A DNA stretch of 64,000 nt from Pelagibacterium lentulum (lineage in GTDB: Bacteria; Pseudomonadota; Alphaproteobacteria; Rhizobiales; Devosiaceae), in contig NZ_RZMW01000009.1 of the NCBI RefSeq assembly GCF_003992625.1, forward strand, positions 30,807 through 94,806, in the 5' to 3' direction. Under the pieces are notes generated by a model. That model had not been told where the DNA came from. It saw nothing but the letters and a program-made list of their open reading frames with translations, and ran no database searches. Each line of letters begins with the position of its first letter. Within the stretch, counting starts at the first letter, position 1. Positions 43,161 to 52,531 of the stretch are shown here, one piece after another. The translations under genes were made by a program, and so were the position numbers.

Positions 43161-45614
43161 ATGAGCGTTTCCGCCCCCCTACCCATCGACGCGGTTCTGC
43201 CTGAGCTTGCGGCAGCACTTGAGCGCGGTACGCGCGCGGTGCTGGTTGCCGCGCCCGGTGCAGGCAAGACCACGCGCGTTCCGCTGGCCCTGCTCGATGC
43301 TCCGTGGCGGAACGATGGCAAGATCGTCATGCTCGAACCGCGACGGCTGCCAGCGCGGGCCGCCGCACGGCGTATGGCGCAAACGCTGAGCGAAGCGGTT
43401 GGCGAGACGGTCGGCTATCGCGTGCGGATGGATACCAAGGTCTCCCCCAGAACGCGCATCGAGGTCGTGACCGAGGGCGTTTTTTCGCGCATGTTGATCG
43501 ACGATCCCGAACTGTCAGGCATTGCAGCGGTCATATTCGACGAGTTTCACGAGCGGAGCCTTGATGGCGATCTGGGGCTGGCGCTGACGCTTGATGCCAG
43601 TGCCTTGCGCGAGGATTTGCGCATTCTTGTTATGTCGGCAACGCTCGATGGTGCTCGCGTGGCCAGCCTTTTGGGCGATGCGCCGGTGATCGAAAGCGCG
43701 GGCCGCGCCTTTCCGATTGAAACCCGGCATATCGTGCCCGACGCCAATGCGCGGATCGAAGATAGCGTGATTGCCACTGTGCTTTCGGCAATGCGCGAGG
43801 AAGCAGGCTCAGTTCTGGTGTTTCTGCCGGGCCAGGCCGAAATCCGGCGGGTGGCCGAGCGGCTTCACAGTCAAGTCGGTCCCGATACCGATATTGCGCC
43901 GCTTTACGGCCAGCTTTCGGGTGCTGAACAGGATATGGCTATCCAGCCCGCCCAAACAGGGCGCCGCAAGATCGTACTGGCGACGGCCATTGCGCAAACG
44001 TCTCTGACAATCGAAGGGATCAGGATTGTCATTGATTCCGGTCTGGCCCGGGTGCCGGTATTCGAGCCGGAAACCGGGCTGACGCGCCTGGCGACGCGGC
44101 GCGTTTCACTGGCGGCGGCGGACCAGCGGCGCGGACGTGCCGGGCGTACCGAACCGGGCGTTTGCTACCGGCTCTGGCATGAAGGGCAGAATGCCAGCCT
44201 TGAGCCATTCGATGCGCCTGAAATTTTCTCTGCCGATCTGACCAGCCTGGTTCTCGATCTTGCCAGTTGGGGCGTGACCGACCCGGCAACGCTGTCATTC
44301 CCCGATCAGCCGCCGATGGTTGCATGGAGCAAGGCCAAAACAGCGCTTGCCGCATTGGGAGCGTTGGACCAGACCGGCGGTTTGACAGCGTTGGGGCGTA
44401 AGCTCTCTGCTCTGCCACTCGACCCGCGGCTGGGCGCGATGCTGGTTGCCGCCGCTGATGACGGCGAGGCGATGGACGCGGCGCTGGCGGCGGTAGTGCT
44501 TGGGGAACCGGGGCTTGGCGGCAACGGTAGCGACCTTGCCGAACGCGTCGCGCGGATTGCACGGCAAGATAATGCCCGCGCAAAATCGGCGCGTGCGCTT
44601 GCGGCGCGGCTGGCCAGACAGGCAGGCGGCAATGACCGAATCGGCATGATCGATGTGGGTTCTCATCTGGCGCGTGCCTATCCTGACCGCATTGCACAGA
44701 GGGTGGGCGTGGGCCGGTTCCGGCTTGCAGTCGGGCGGCAAGCGCGGATGGAGGAAACCGATGCGCTGGCGCAGGCCGAGTTTCTCGTTGTTGCAGAAAT
44801 GACGGGCTCTGCCCAGAGCGGGTTCATCCGGCAGGCCGCAGGCATTTCCCGCGAAGACCTTCACGCGTTGCTGGACGACAGAATCATGGGCGGCGAGACC
44901 CTGCAGTTTGACCGTGAAGCCAAGGCTGTTCGGGCGCGGATGCAGACCCGGTTCGGCGCGCTGGTGTTCGACGATGCGCCCGCGCAGATTACCGATCTGG
45001 AGCAGGCGGCACATCTTTTGGCGCAAGGCGCCATCGAGATTGGCATTGACCGGCTGGCGTGGAGCAGGGAGCAGATGTCGCTACGCGGGCGAGCCTCTTT
45101 TTTGCGCGCGCATATCGGAGAGGATTGGCCCGACCTTTCGGCGCGTGGTTTAAGCGATGCCGGGCCGGACTGGCTCGCTCCGCATCTTTATGGGCTGACA
45201 CGGATTGCCGAAATCACGGCCGAACATTTGAGTGCCGCTTTGTTCGCACTTTTGCCGTGGGAGAAAAGACAGGAGATGGAACGGCTATTGCCGAGCCATT
45301 TTGATGCGCCTTCAGGCAGTCGCATACCGATCGATTATGGCGCGGAAAACGGTCCTGTTCTGGCGATCCGGGTGCAGGAATTGTTCGGGCTCGATAGCCA
45401 TCCCTCCATCGCCAATGGCCGGGTCAAGCTGCTTTTGAGCCTGCTGTCGCCAGCCCATCGCCCGATCCAGACCACGCGCGATCTGCCCGGCTTCTGGCGA
45501 GGGAGCTGGCGCGACGTGGCCAAGGACCTCAAGGGGCGCTATCCCAAGCATTTCTGGCCCGACGATCCGATTGCTGCGCAAGCGACGAGCCGTGCCAAGC
45601 CCCGCGGGCAATAG
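43161..45614 (+). CDS. hrpB: ATP-dependent helicase HrpB
   Basis: DEAH-box RNA helicase, 817 residues. Walker A VAAPGAGKTTRVP, motif II VIFDEFHERSLDGD, motif III MSATLDG, motif VI QRRGRAGRTEPGVCYRLW, HA2 domain, and the HrpB C-terminal domain with FWRGSWRDVAKDLKGRYPKHFWPDDP. The length matches the family. Starts 41 nt after the HerA-like gene. Target RNA unknown. Confidence 0.95.
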   Translation: MSVSAPLPIDAVLPELAAALERGTRAVLVAAPGAGKTTRVPLALLDAPWRNDGKIVMLEPRRLPARAAARRMAQTLSEAVGETVGYRVRMDTKVSPRTRIEVVTEGVFSRMLIDDPELSGIAAVIFDEFHERSLDGDLGLALTLDASALREDLRILVMSATLDGARVASLLGDAPVIESAGRAFPIETRHIVPDANARIEDSVIATVLSAMREEAGSVLVFLPGQAEIRRVAERLHSQVGPDTDIAPLYGQLSGAEQDMAIQPAQTGRRKIVLATAIAQTSLTIEGIRIVIDSGLARVPVFEPETGLTRLATRRVSLAAADQRRGRAGRTEPGVCYRLWHEGQNASLEPFDAPEIFSADLTSLVLDLASWGVTDPATLSFPDQPPMVAWSKAKTALAALGALDQTGGLTALGRKLSALPLDPRLGAMLVAAADDGEAMDAALAAVVLGEPGLGGNGSDLAERVARIARQDNARAKSARALAARLARQAGGNDRIGMIDVGSHLARAYPDRIAQRVGVGRFRLAVGRQARMEETDALAQAEFLVVAEMTGSAQSGFIRQAAGISREDLHALLDDRIMGGETLQFDREAKAVRARMQTRFGALVFDDAPAQITDLEQAAHLLAQGAIEIGIDRLAWSREQMSLRGRASFLRAHIGEDWPDLSARGLSDAGPDWLAPHLYGLTRIAEITAEHLSAALFALLPWEKRQEMERLLPSHFDAPSGSRIPIDYGAENGPVLAIRVQELFGLDSHPSIANGRVKLLLSLLSPAHRPIQTTRDLPGFWRGSWRDVAKDLKGRYPKHFWPDDPIAAQATSRAKPRGQ

Positions 45615-45761
45615 CGCCAACGTTTGCTGGCACTCACGGTAACGCAGTGCTGATTTCCCACAAGGCTCTGATTCAGATAAACTAATTGTTGCAGGGAAAT
45701 GCGAGAACAAAAGGGATGGGTCCGCTGTTGTGTAGCGCTTGAGAAAGGAGCGTGATTGACA

Positions 45762-46028
45762 ATGGACAAGGATTTTTTGAGACAGATCAGCGGCTATGGC
45801 CTGACCACAGCCGAGATTCATTATCGCATGCCTGATCAACCATCATTGCTGCAGCTTTTCATATGGCAGCATCACGATCTGGCCCCCGATTTTCCAACAC
45901 TGAAACGCTTTTTGAGCTTTTGGGAGCGCGAGATCGACGGGCCGCTGCATTCGGTGCGTGTGGCCCATCAGAAACTGATCCGGCCCGCCGAATGGCGCGC
46001 CGTGGACGGGATCATATCTCTGCATTGA
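45762..46028 (+). CDS. usg: Usg family protein
   Basis: 88-residue protein of the alphaproteobacterial Usg family, named for a gene beside trpF in Caulobacter. Family features are LTTAEIHYRMPDQPSLLQ, FIWQHHDLAPDFP and LKRFLSFWEREIDGPLHSVRVAH. ATG 45762 has AAGGAG 11 nt upstream; TTG at 45756 is in frame. Function unknown. No trp genes adjacent here. Confidence 0.88.
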   Translation: MDKDFLRQISGYGLTTAEIHYRMPDQPSLLQLFIWQHHDLAPDFPTLKRFLSFWEREIDGPLHSVRVAHQKLIRPAEWRAVDGIISLH

Positions 46029-46172
46029 CCAACACGGCAGCAGCAAGGCCGCACCAAAGCAGGGTAACTGGTTTTCGATGCCTTCATGTCGGCCTGCTCA
46101 ATGGCGGATGGCAATAGACGCTTGTAGTGACATCGGGTTAGGCTCGCGCCAGTCCAGTAGCAGGAGCCTAAT

Positions 46173-46586
46173 ATGCAATCGGTGTTTCACCTCGCCTATC
46201 ACGTTACCGATCTTGACGATGCACGGCGCTTTTATGGCGGCGTGCTCGGGTGCATGGAAGGGCGTTCGACGGAAACCTGGGTGGATTTCGACTTTTTTGG
46301 CCATCAGATTTCGCTGCATCTGGGCGAACCCTTCAAGACAACCCGCACCGGCAAGGTTGGCGATCACATGGTGATGATGCCCCATCTGGGCGTCGTGCTG
46401 CCGCTCGAGGACTGGAAGGCGCTGGCCGAGCGGCTGGAACACGGCGGGGTTGCTTTTGACATACCGCCGGTTATCCGTTTTGAGGGTGAGCCGGGTGAGC
46501 AGCGCACGATGTTTTTCACCGACCCTTCGGGCAACCCCATCGAAGTGAAGGGCTTTGCCGATTTTGCGGGACTGTTTGCGAAATAA
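46173..46586 (+). CDS. VOC family protein (glyoxalase/dioxygenase fold)
   Basis: 137 residues with two beta-alpha-beta-beta-beta repeats: VFHLAYHVTDLDDARRFYGGVLGCMEGR and GDHMVMMPHLGVVL...PPVIRFEGEPGEQRTMFFTDPSGNPIEVKGF in outline. Likely metal ligands include the first-strand His and the C-terminal Glu in PIEVKGF. Substrate unknown. It stands alone, followed by a hairpin before pcaQ. Confidence 0.85.
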   Translation: MQSVFHLAYHVTDLDDARRFYGGVLGCMEGRSTETWVDFDFFGHQISLHLGEPFKTTRTGKVGDHMVMMPHLGVVLPLEDWKALAERLEHGGVAFDIPPVIRFEGEPGEQRTMFFTDPSGNPIEVKGFADFAGLFAK

Positions 46587-46597
46587 AGGCAGACCTC

Positions 46598-46616
46598 CGT
46601 TGCAGATTTTGCAACG
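46598..46616. terminator. Hairpin between VOC gene and pcaQ
   Basis: CGTTGC (46598-46603) pairs with GCAACG (46611-46616) over AGATTTT. It lies in the convergent gap. The stem is short and lacks a downstream T-run. Confidence 0.35.
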
Positions 46617-46639
46617 ATCCCGCACGCCAGAAGGCTGTT

Positions 46640-47563
46640 CTAGCGCTCCGCGACCACGGCCCGTACGGCGTCTATAAAGGCACTGGTGGGGAGGTCAAAC
46701 TCTGTACCCGCGCGGATGGTGATGCCAACAGGACCGTGGCTGGCGCTCAAATCGGCATTGAGCGTGACGAGATCGCCATTTTTGAGATCGGCAGCAACCA
46801 CAGATCGCGATATGATCCAGACGGCATCGGTAAAAAGGGTATAGGCGCGTCCAAACGAGTTTGAAACCGTCTCGATTTCATGGGCGAGCGGGCCGACCGC
46901 GGCGGCGACCAGCAGGGCTTCGACTATGGGCCGAATGATGGCCCCACGCGGCGGCATCAGCACCGGGAAGCCTTCGACAACGCGCAGTTGGAGATCGATG
47001 GCTTTTGCCAGCGGGTGATCGGGCCGCACGGCCAGCACCAGATCTTCCGAATAAAGATGCTCGAAAACCAGCCCGCTCATCACGTCAGGATGCGGCATGC
47101 GTCCGACCACAAGATCGATGCTACCGCTGCGTAACAGTGACAGGAGGTGGGGGCTGGGTCCGCTTTCTACATGGACCCGTGTGCCGAGCGGACTTTTTGC
47201 AAAGCGGGCAACAGCTTGCGGTACCACTTCCACCTCGACGGTCGGCAACGCGCCGAGGCGCACAAGGCCGCTCTCACCACCCTGCCCGGCCAATGTATCG
47301 ACCCCTTGCCGCAGCGCGGCAACTGAGGCATTGGCGTAGCGCAAGAAAGTCTGCCCAGCCTCGGTCAACACTAGCTTGCGCCCCGTCCTGTTAAAAAGCG
47401 CAACGCCGAGTGCATCTTCAAGTTCGGCAAGGGCTTTGGAGACCGCAGGCTGTGACAATCCGAGCGCAAGGCCCGCAGCGACCACGCCGCCCTGGCGATT
47501 GACTTCCAGAAAGCAGGAAATGTGCCGGAGCTTGATGCGCGGGTCGATAAGGGATGGGGGCAT
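46640..47563 (-). CDS. pcaQ: LysR-type regulator PcaQ
   Basis: Activator of protocatechuate catabolism genes. 307 residues. N-terminal HTH (KLRHISCFLEVNRQGGVVAAGLALGLSQPAVSKALAELED in outline) followed by FLRYANASVAALRQGVDTL and VRLGALPTVEVEVVPQAV, both characteristic of PcaQ rather than general LysR proteins. Divergent from pcaIJF, which it probably controls in response to 3-oxoadipate or 3-carboxymuconate. The canonical ATAACC-N4-GGTTAA site reported in rhizobia was not seen in the 149-nt gap. Confidence 0.87.
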   Translation of the reverse strand: MPPSLIDPRIKLRHISCFLEVNRQGGVVAAGLALGLSQPAVSKALAELEDALGVALFNRTGRKLVLTEAGQTFLRYANASVAALRQGVDTLAGQGGESGLVRLGALPTVEVEVVPQAVARFAKSPLGTRVHVESGPSPHLLSLLRSGSIDLVVGRMPHPDVMSGLVFEHLYSEDLVLAVRPDHPLAKAIDLQLRVVEGFPVLMPPRGAIIRPIVEALLVAAAVGPLAHEIETVSNSFGRAYTLFTDAVWIISRSVVAADLKNGDLVTLNADLSASHGPVGITIRAGTEFDLPTSAFIDAVRAVVAER

Positions 47564-47712
47564 TTCCGTTTGCCAATCTAAGTTACAAGACTGATCTCTG
47601 ACAGCTTCAAATATTCTATTATCGTATATTTCGGGTGGAAACTATCATTTTACGGCGCGCCATCTCTAGGTTTTAATACGTTCTGGTTATGTAATTCCCA
47701 ATTCAGGGTCAG

Positions 47713-48561
47713 ATGATGAGCAAGTTCATTCCGCTGGAACAGGCGGTGCGCGAAAATCTCAATGATGGTGATACGGTGGCCTTTGAAGGCTTCACCCATC
47801 TCATTCCCCATGCGGCGGGGCATGAGGCAATCCGGCAGGGCAAAAAAGACCTGACCCTGATCCGCATGACGCCCGATATTTTGTATGACCAGTTCATCGG
47901 CATGGGGCTGGCAAAGCGGGTGGTCTTTTCCTACGCGGGCAATCCCGGCGTCGGGCTGTTGCGCCGCATGCGCGATGCCATCGAGAACCAGTATCCGCGC
48001 GCAATCGAAACAGTCGAGCATTCGCACGCGGCCATGGCCAACGCCTATGAAGCGGGCGCGGCTGGCCTGCCCTGCGCGATTTTCCGTGGCTATAAGGGCG
48101 CCGACCTGCCCAAGGTAAACCCCAACATAAAAAGCGTTGTCTGCCCCTTTACAGGGGAAGAATTGGCGGCAGTGCCCGCGATCCGGCCCGATGTGACCTT
48201 CATCCACGCGCAAAAAGCCAATGAAAAAGGCGATGTGCTGATCGAAGGTATTGTGGGCGTACAAAAGGAAGCTGCCCTTGCGGCGAGGCGCGTTGTCGTG
48301 ACGGTCGAAGAGATCGTGCCGGACTTTAAGGGCCTGCATCCCAATCTGACCATTCTGCCGCACTGGACCGTAACAGCAATCTGTCAGGTCAGAGGCGGCG
48401 CGCATCCCTCCTATACCCACGGCTATTACGAACGCGACAACGCCACCTATCTCGAATGGGACAAGGTGAGCGCGGATCGCGAACTGTTCGCCAAGTGGAT
48501 GGACGATAATGTTTTGAATGCGACACCAGCGGTGTTTGCCGAACGGACGAAGGGGCTTTGA
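47713..48561 (+). CDS. pcaI: 3-oxoadipate CoA-transferase subunit A
   Basis: Alpha subunit of the succinyl-CoA:3-oxoadipate CoA transferase. 282 residues; family I CoA-transferase with DGDTVAFEGFTHLIPHAAGHEAIRQG and the oxyanion-loop region FSYAGNPGVGLLRRM. The C-terminal half is longer than E. coli AtoD-type subunits, as in the PcaI/CatI group. It starts 149 nt from divergent pcaQ, and its stop lies 3 nt before pcaJ. Confidence 0.9.
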   Translation: MMSKFIPLEQAVRENLNDGDTVAFEGFTHLIPHAAGHEAIRQGKKDLTLIRMTPDILYDQFIGMGLAKRVVFSYAGNPGVGLLRRMRDAIENQYPRAIETVEHSHAAMANAYEAGAAGLPCAIFRGYKGADLPKVNPNIKSVVCPFTGEELAAVPAIRPDVTFIHAQKANEKGDVLIEGIVGVQKEAALAARRVVVTVEEIVPDFKGLHPNLTILPHWTVTAICQVRGGAHPSYTHGYYERDNATYLEWDKVSADRELFAKWMDDNVLNATPAVFAERTKGL

Positions 48562-48563
48562 AA

Positions 48564-49343
48564 ATGTCTGACGTTACCCCAACCGAAATGATGACCGTTG
48601 CCGCCTCGCGGGCTCTGACCAGCAAGGACGTTTGTTTTGTCGGTATCGGCGCGCCATCGGCAGCCTGCAATGTAGCCCGGCTGACCCACGCGCCTGACAT
48701 TACGCTGATCTATGAATCGGGCACCATCGGCACCGCGCCCGATGTGCTGCCGCTTTCCATCGGTGATGGTGAGCTTTGCGAAACGGCTGTAACCACCGTG
48801 GCGGTGCCTGAAATGTTCCGCTACTGGCTGCAGGGCGGGCGCATCACCGTCGGGTTCCTCGGTGCCGCACAGATCGACAAGTTCGGCAATATCAATACCA
48901 CCGTGATCGGTGACTACCATCAGCCCAAAGTGCGCCTGCCGGGCGGCGGCGGGGCGCCGGAGATCGCGTCCTCCTGCGGTGAGATTTACATCACACTCAA
49001 GCAGGCCAAGCGGGCCATGGTGGAAAAGATCGATTTTTTCACCTCGTTCGGCCATGGCGAGGGTGGCGATCATCGTCAGCGCCTCGGGATCACCACCAAA
49101 GGCCCAACGCTGCTGATTACCGATCTTGCGATCTGGAAGCCGGATCCTGAAACCAAGGAATTTACTGTCGTCTCGCTGCATCCGGGCGTCACGCGCGATA
49201 TGGTGCAGGAAACCTGTGGCTGGGAAGTCAAATTCGCCGATAATCTGGAAACGACCCCAGCACCATCGACAACCGAGTTGATGACCTTGCGTGACCTGCA
49301 GGAACGCACAAAGCGCGCCCATGAAGGCGGAAAGGCAGCCTAA
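48564..49343 (+). CDS. pcaJ: 3-oxoadipate CoA-transferase subunit B
   Basis: Beta subunit carrying the catalytic Glu, 259 residues. Motif YESGTIGTAPDVLPLSIGDGELC, where the ESG Glu forms the glutamyl-CoA thioester; then FLGAAQIDKFGNINTT and GDYHQPKVRLPGGGGAPEIASSC. ATG 48564 has GGGG upstream; TTG 48558 is in frame. The stop overlaps the pcaF start by one base (TAATG). Confidence 0.9.
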   Translation: MSDVTPTEMMTVAASRALTSKDVCFVGIGAPSAACNVARLTHAPDITLIYESGTIGTAPDVLPLSIGDGELCETAVTTVAVPEMFRYWLQGGRITVGFLGAAQIDKFGNINTTVIGDYHQPKVRLPGGGGAPEIASSCGEIYITLKQAKRAMVEKIDFFTSFGHGEGGDHRQRLGITTKGPTLLITDLAIWKPDPETKEFTVVSLHPGVTRDMVQETCGWEVKFADNLETTPAPSTTELMTLRDLQERTKRAHEGGKAA

Positions 49344-50548
49344 TGACCCAGGCTTATATCTGCGCTTATATCCGCACGCCCATTGGCCGGTTCGGAGGTG
49401 CCCTCTCGAAAGTGCGTCCCGACGATCTTGGCGCCATTGCGCTCAAGGCTCTGATGGAAACGAACCCCAGTGTCGACTGGGCTGCGGTTGACGATGTGAT
49501 TTTCGGCAATGCCAATCAGGCGGGCGAGGACAATCGCAACGTTGCACGCATGAGCCTTTTGCTTGCCGGCATGCCTGAAACCGTGACCGGCACGACGATC
49601 AACCGGCTGTGTGGCTCAGGGTTGGATGCGGTTCTGACCGCCGCGCGCGCAATCAAGGCAGGTGAAGCAGACCTGATGATCGCAGGCGGCACGGAATCGA
49701 TGAGCCGCGCGCCGTTCGTGATGCCCAAGGCCGAAACGGCCTTTTCGCGTAATGCGGAAATCTATGACACGACAATCGGATGGCGCTTCGTCAACCCGGT
49801 GATGAAAAAGCTTTATGGCGTGGATTCCATGCCTGAGACCGGCGAAAACGTCGCTGAAGACTATAAGGTCAGCCGCGAGGATCAGGATGCCTTTGCGCTG
49901 CGCAGCCAGAACAAGGCCGCCGCTGCGCAGGAAAACGGGCGACTGGCAAAGGAAATTACGCCAGTTACCATCCCGCAGCGCAAGGGCGATCCCATCGTCG
50001 TTGACAAGGACGAGCATCCCCGCGCAACGCGTTTGGAAAAGCTCGCGAGTTTGCCAACGCCCTTCAAAAAGGAAGGCGGCACAGTAACGGCTGGTAATGC
50101 GTCGGGCGTCAACGATGGCGCCGCGGCGCTGATCGTTGCCAGCGAAGCGGCGGTGATGAAATATGGCCTTACCCCGCTTGCCCGTGTGGTCGGTGGCGCG
50201 ACCGCTGGCGTTGCACCACGGGTGATGGGGATCGGTCCCCTGCCCGCATCCGAGAAACTGGCAGCGCGTTTGGGCATTAGGCCAAGCGATTTCGATCTTG
50301 TCGAACTCAACGAGGCCTTTGCTTCACAGGGTATTGCGATTTTGCGCGGGCTCGGGATTGCCGAAGATGCCGATCACGTCAACCCCAATGGCGGCGCGAT
50401 TGCGCTTGGCCATCCGCTCGGCATGAGTGGTGCGCGTATTGCGGGCACAGCAGCACTGGAGATGAGCCTTACCGGCAAAAAGCGCGCGCTTGTGACCATG
50501 TGCATCGGTGTCGGGCAGGGTATCGCGGCTGCTTTGGAAGCGGTGTGA
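49343..50548 (+). CDS. pcaF: 3-oxoadipyl-CoA thiolase
   Basis: Cleaves 3-oxoadipyl-CoA to succinyl-CoA and acetyl-CoA. 401-residue thiolase: catalytic Cys in TINRLCGSGLDAV (about residue 90), GGTESMSRAP, His in NPNGGAIALGHPLGMSGARI and second Cys in TMCIGVGQGIA. Closest to PcaF rather than a biosynthetic AtoB on context. Last of pcaIJF; the upstream protocatechuate genes (pcaDCHGB) are not in the window. Confidence 0.93.
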   Translation: MTQAYICAYIRTPIGRFGGALSKVRPDDLGAIALKALMETNPSVDWAAVDDVIFGNANQAGEDNRNVARMSLLLAGMPETVTGTTINRLCGSGLDAVLTAARAIKAGEADLMIAGGTESMSRAPFVMPKAETAFSRNAEIYDTTIGWRFVNPVMKKLYGVDSMPETGENVAEDYKVSREDQDAFALRSQNKAAAAQENGRLAKEITPVTIPQRKGDPIVVDKDEHPRATRLEKLASLPTPFKKEGGTVTAGNASGVNDGAAALIVASEAAVMKYGLTPLARVVGGATAGVAPRVMGIGPLPASEKLAARLGIRPSDFDLVELNEAFASQGIAILRGLGIAEDADHVNPNGGAIALGHPLGMSGARIAGTAALEMSLTGKKRALVTMCIGVGQGIAAALEAV

Positions 50549-50604
50549 TCGCGCTCAAGACCGGTGCCAGCAGGATCACGCCGCACTCCGCCGGAAGGCC
50601 GTGA

Positions 50605-50817
50605 CCTCATAGAGGTGGTCGGGGCTACTGCGGCGGTATAGCGGCGTCCTCGCTCGATTCTCTGGAAATCCGGCATGTGCGACTGGCGCAATATGCCGGT
50701 TTTCTTTGCCTTGAAGCGATCAATGTCGATGGCAGCGGCGGGCCGCTCGAGTATGGACTGACTCGATTCAGTTCGCGCCGCGTCCAGGTGGCGATCGATA
50801 CTTTGGGAGACAGTTGA
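50605..50817 (+). pseudogene. Remnant of a GntR/UTRA regulator C-terminus
   Basis: The frame ending at TGA 50815-50817 reads LEAINVDGSGGPLEYGLTRF and then SSRRVQVAIDT, which matches the end of a UTRA ligand-binding domain (consensus P-I-E-Y-G-x-T-R-F). The recognisable part starts near 50650; an in-frame stop lies at 50602-50604 and no HTH domain is present. It is a decayed fragment, about 56-70 codons of an expected 240. It sits in the 373-nt gap between pcaF and the next gene, where I see nothing else. Confidence 0.7.
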
Positions 50818-50921
50818 GTAAAGTCGCGCGCAAATATGGGCGCAATCGAGCACAGAATCTGTTAGCGTTTGCGGCAAAGCAAATCTGTGACCGACTTGGG
50901 CGTTAAACGGGGGAACAGCGC

Positions 50922-51899
50922 ATGTGGGATTTCAGTGTCTCTAAATCGGTGGAACTCATGATGAAGACATTGCCCTTCATCCTCCTCCGGGTAGCGGTCT
51001 ACTTCGGCATTACGCTGGCCTATATTCTCATCACCGGAACAGGGGCCGGTATCGGTTTTGGCGTTGGGGCGCTTGGCGACGCAGGGTTTCAGGCAACGAC
51101 AACATTCTGGGGCGGGGCAATCGGCTTTGTGATCGTCGCCGCCGTCATGTACTGGGCCCGCGAATATATTCTTTACCTTGTCAAAGCCGGGCATATCGCG
51201 GTGATGGTTGAGCTTCTCGATGACAAGCCGATGCCGCAGGGGCGGTCCCAACTCGAGCATGGCGCGGCGGTGGTCAAGGAGCGGTTTGCCCAGGCAAGTG
51301 TGCTTTTCGCGGTCGATCAACTGATCAAGGGCGTGCTACGTGCCGTAACCGGGCTGATCCGCGGTGTTCTTGGCTTCCTGCCCATTCCGGGCCTTCAGCA
51401 GCTCATGGGCATTATTCAGGCGTTCTTGCGGGTCGCCATCGGCTTTGTCGATGAGGTCATCCTTGCCTATGCCATCCGCACCCGATCGAACGATCCCTGG
51501 GGCTCGGCAAAAACCGCGCTGATTCTGTACGGGCAGAACTACAAAGTCATGCTCAAGAATGCCGCCTGGCTGGCGCTGATCGTCTATGTGCTGTCGTTCA
51601 TGGTCTTTCTGCTCATGCTGGCTCCGGCCGCGTTGCTGGTCTATCTGATGCCGGGCGCCTGGAGCGCGGGCGGCTTCGTCTTTGCGCTGCTTTTTGCCTG
51701 GAGCTTCAAGGTTTCGATTTTCGATCCCTTTGCGGTCGCCTGCCTGATGCAGGTCTATTTCAAGGTGATCGAAGGCCAGCAGCCCGATCCGCAATGGGAA
51801 GCGCGGCTAGAGCAGATGTCGGGCAAGTTTAAAAAACTCAAGGAACGTGCAACCGGCATACCTCCCAATTCCGAGCCCGGCCAGGTTGCAACTTCCTAG
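50922..51899 (+). CDS. Conserved multi-pass membrane protein of unknown function
   Basis: 325 residues. Hydrophobic segments: FILLRVAVYFGITLAYILITG, WGGAIGFVIVAAVMYWA, a long amphipathic middle region (FLPIPGLQQLMGIIQAFLRVAIGFV), WLALIVYVLSFMVFLLML and GGFVFALLFAWSFKVSI. The C-terminus is charged and cytosolic-looking. I do not recognise the family. It starts at ATG 50922, is single-gene and has no transport or catalytic motif I can name. Confidence 0.75.
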   Translation: MWDFSVSKSVELMMKTLPFILLRVAVYFGITLAYILITGTGAGIGFGVGALGDAGFQATTTFWGGAIGFVIVAAVMYWAREYILYLVKAGHIAVMVELLDDKPMPQGRSQLEHGAAVVKERFAQASVLFAVDQLIKGVLRAVTGLIRGVLGFLPIPGLQQLMGIIQAFLRVAIGFVDEVILAYAIRTRSNDPWGSAKTALILYGQNYKVMLKNAAWLALIVYVLSFMVFLLMLAPAALLVYLMPGAWSAGGFVFALLFAWSFKVSIFDPFAVACLMQVYFKVIEGQQPDPQWEARLEQMSGKFKKLKERATGIPPNSEPGQVATS

Positions 51900-52010
51900 A
51901 TTTCGCCGGACATTTGCTTCATGTGCGTTGCGACCATTGCCCGGATATCGTGGCGAACAATGGCCAGAGAATAGGCAACAGTGGGCCAGACGCCTTTCGT
52001 GCCTAGCCCG

Positions 52011-52529
52011 CTAATCAATGAATTGCGCCAACTCCTGATCGACTTCGGTTCCCACCGCGCTCATGAAACCATTGGTCGCGATCATGATACCCGCAAGGGC
52101 GGTAAGATCGACAAGTGTTTTCGGTGAAAGCTGGGCGCCGAGTCGCGCCCAAAGTGCGGGCGGGATGGATTTAGCATCGGTGGCAATCGCCCGGCCAAAG
52201 GTCTCAATATCTAGGAGGTCGATGCCCGGCTGGTTGCCATCCTCGGCGCCGAGCGATGCAAGGCCGCGGCGCATGAAGCCCATCCCAACCCGATTATCCA
52301 TCGCCTTGCTGATGGCAAGACAGAGCGTAAAGATCGCCCGATCACCGATCGCGGGTTGCAACTGATCGCGCAGCGTGAACCATTCCCCATAAATTCGGAG
52401 CGCTTCAGGCGAATGGGCCAGCGTGCGCTTCATATTCGTCATGCGCCCACGCAGTGCGATCTCCGCGTCATAGGCGGCGCGCTGCTCTTCGGTTGCAGCA
52501 TTGAGATCGAGTTGGGGAATGTATGCCAT
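52011..52529 (-). CDS. Carboxymuconolactone decarboxylase/AhpD-like protein lacking CxxC
   Basis: 172-residue helical protein. The N-terminus (YIPQLDLNAATEEQRAAYDAEIALRGR, MKRTLAHSPEALRIYGEWF) matches the CMD-like fold seen in AhpD relatives, but the redox CxxC of peroxidase members is absent; the only Cys is in FTLCLAISKA. It is therefore unlikely to be a disulfide-based peroxidase. Starts 2 nt after the osmC stop, so they form an operon. Exact function unknown. Confidence 0.65.
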   Translation of the reverse strand: MAYIPQLDLNAATEEQRAAYDAEIALRGRMTNMKRTLAHSPEALRIYGEWFTLRDQLQPAIGDRAIFTLCLAISKAMDNRVGMGFMRRGLASLGAEDGNQPGIDLLDIETFGRAIATDAKSIPPALWARLGAQLSPKTLVDLTALAGIMIATNGFMSAVGTEVDQELAQFID

Positions 52530-52531
52530 GG

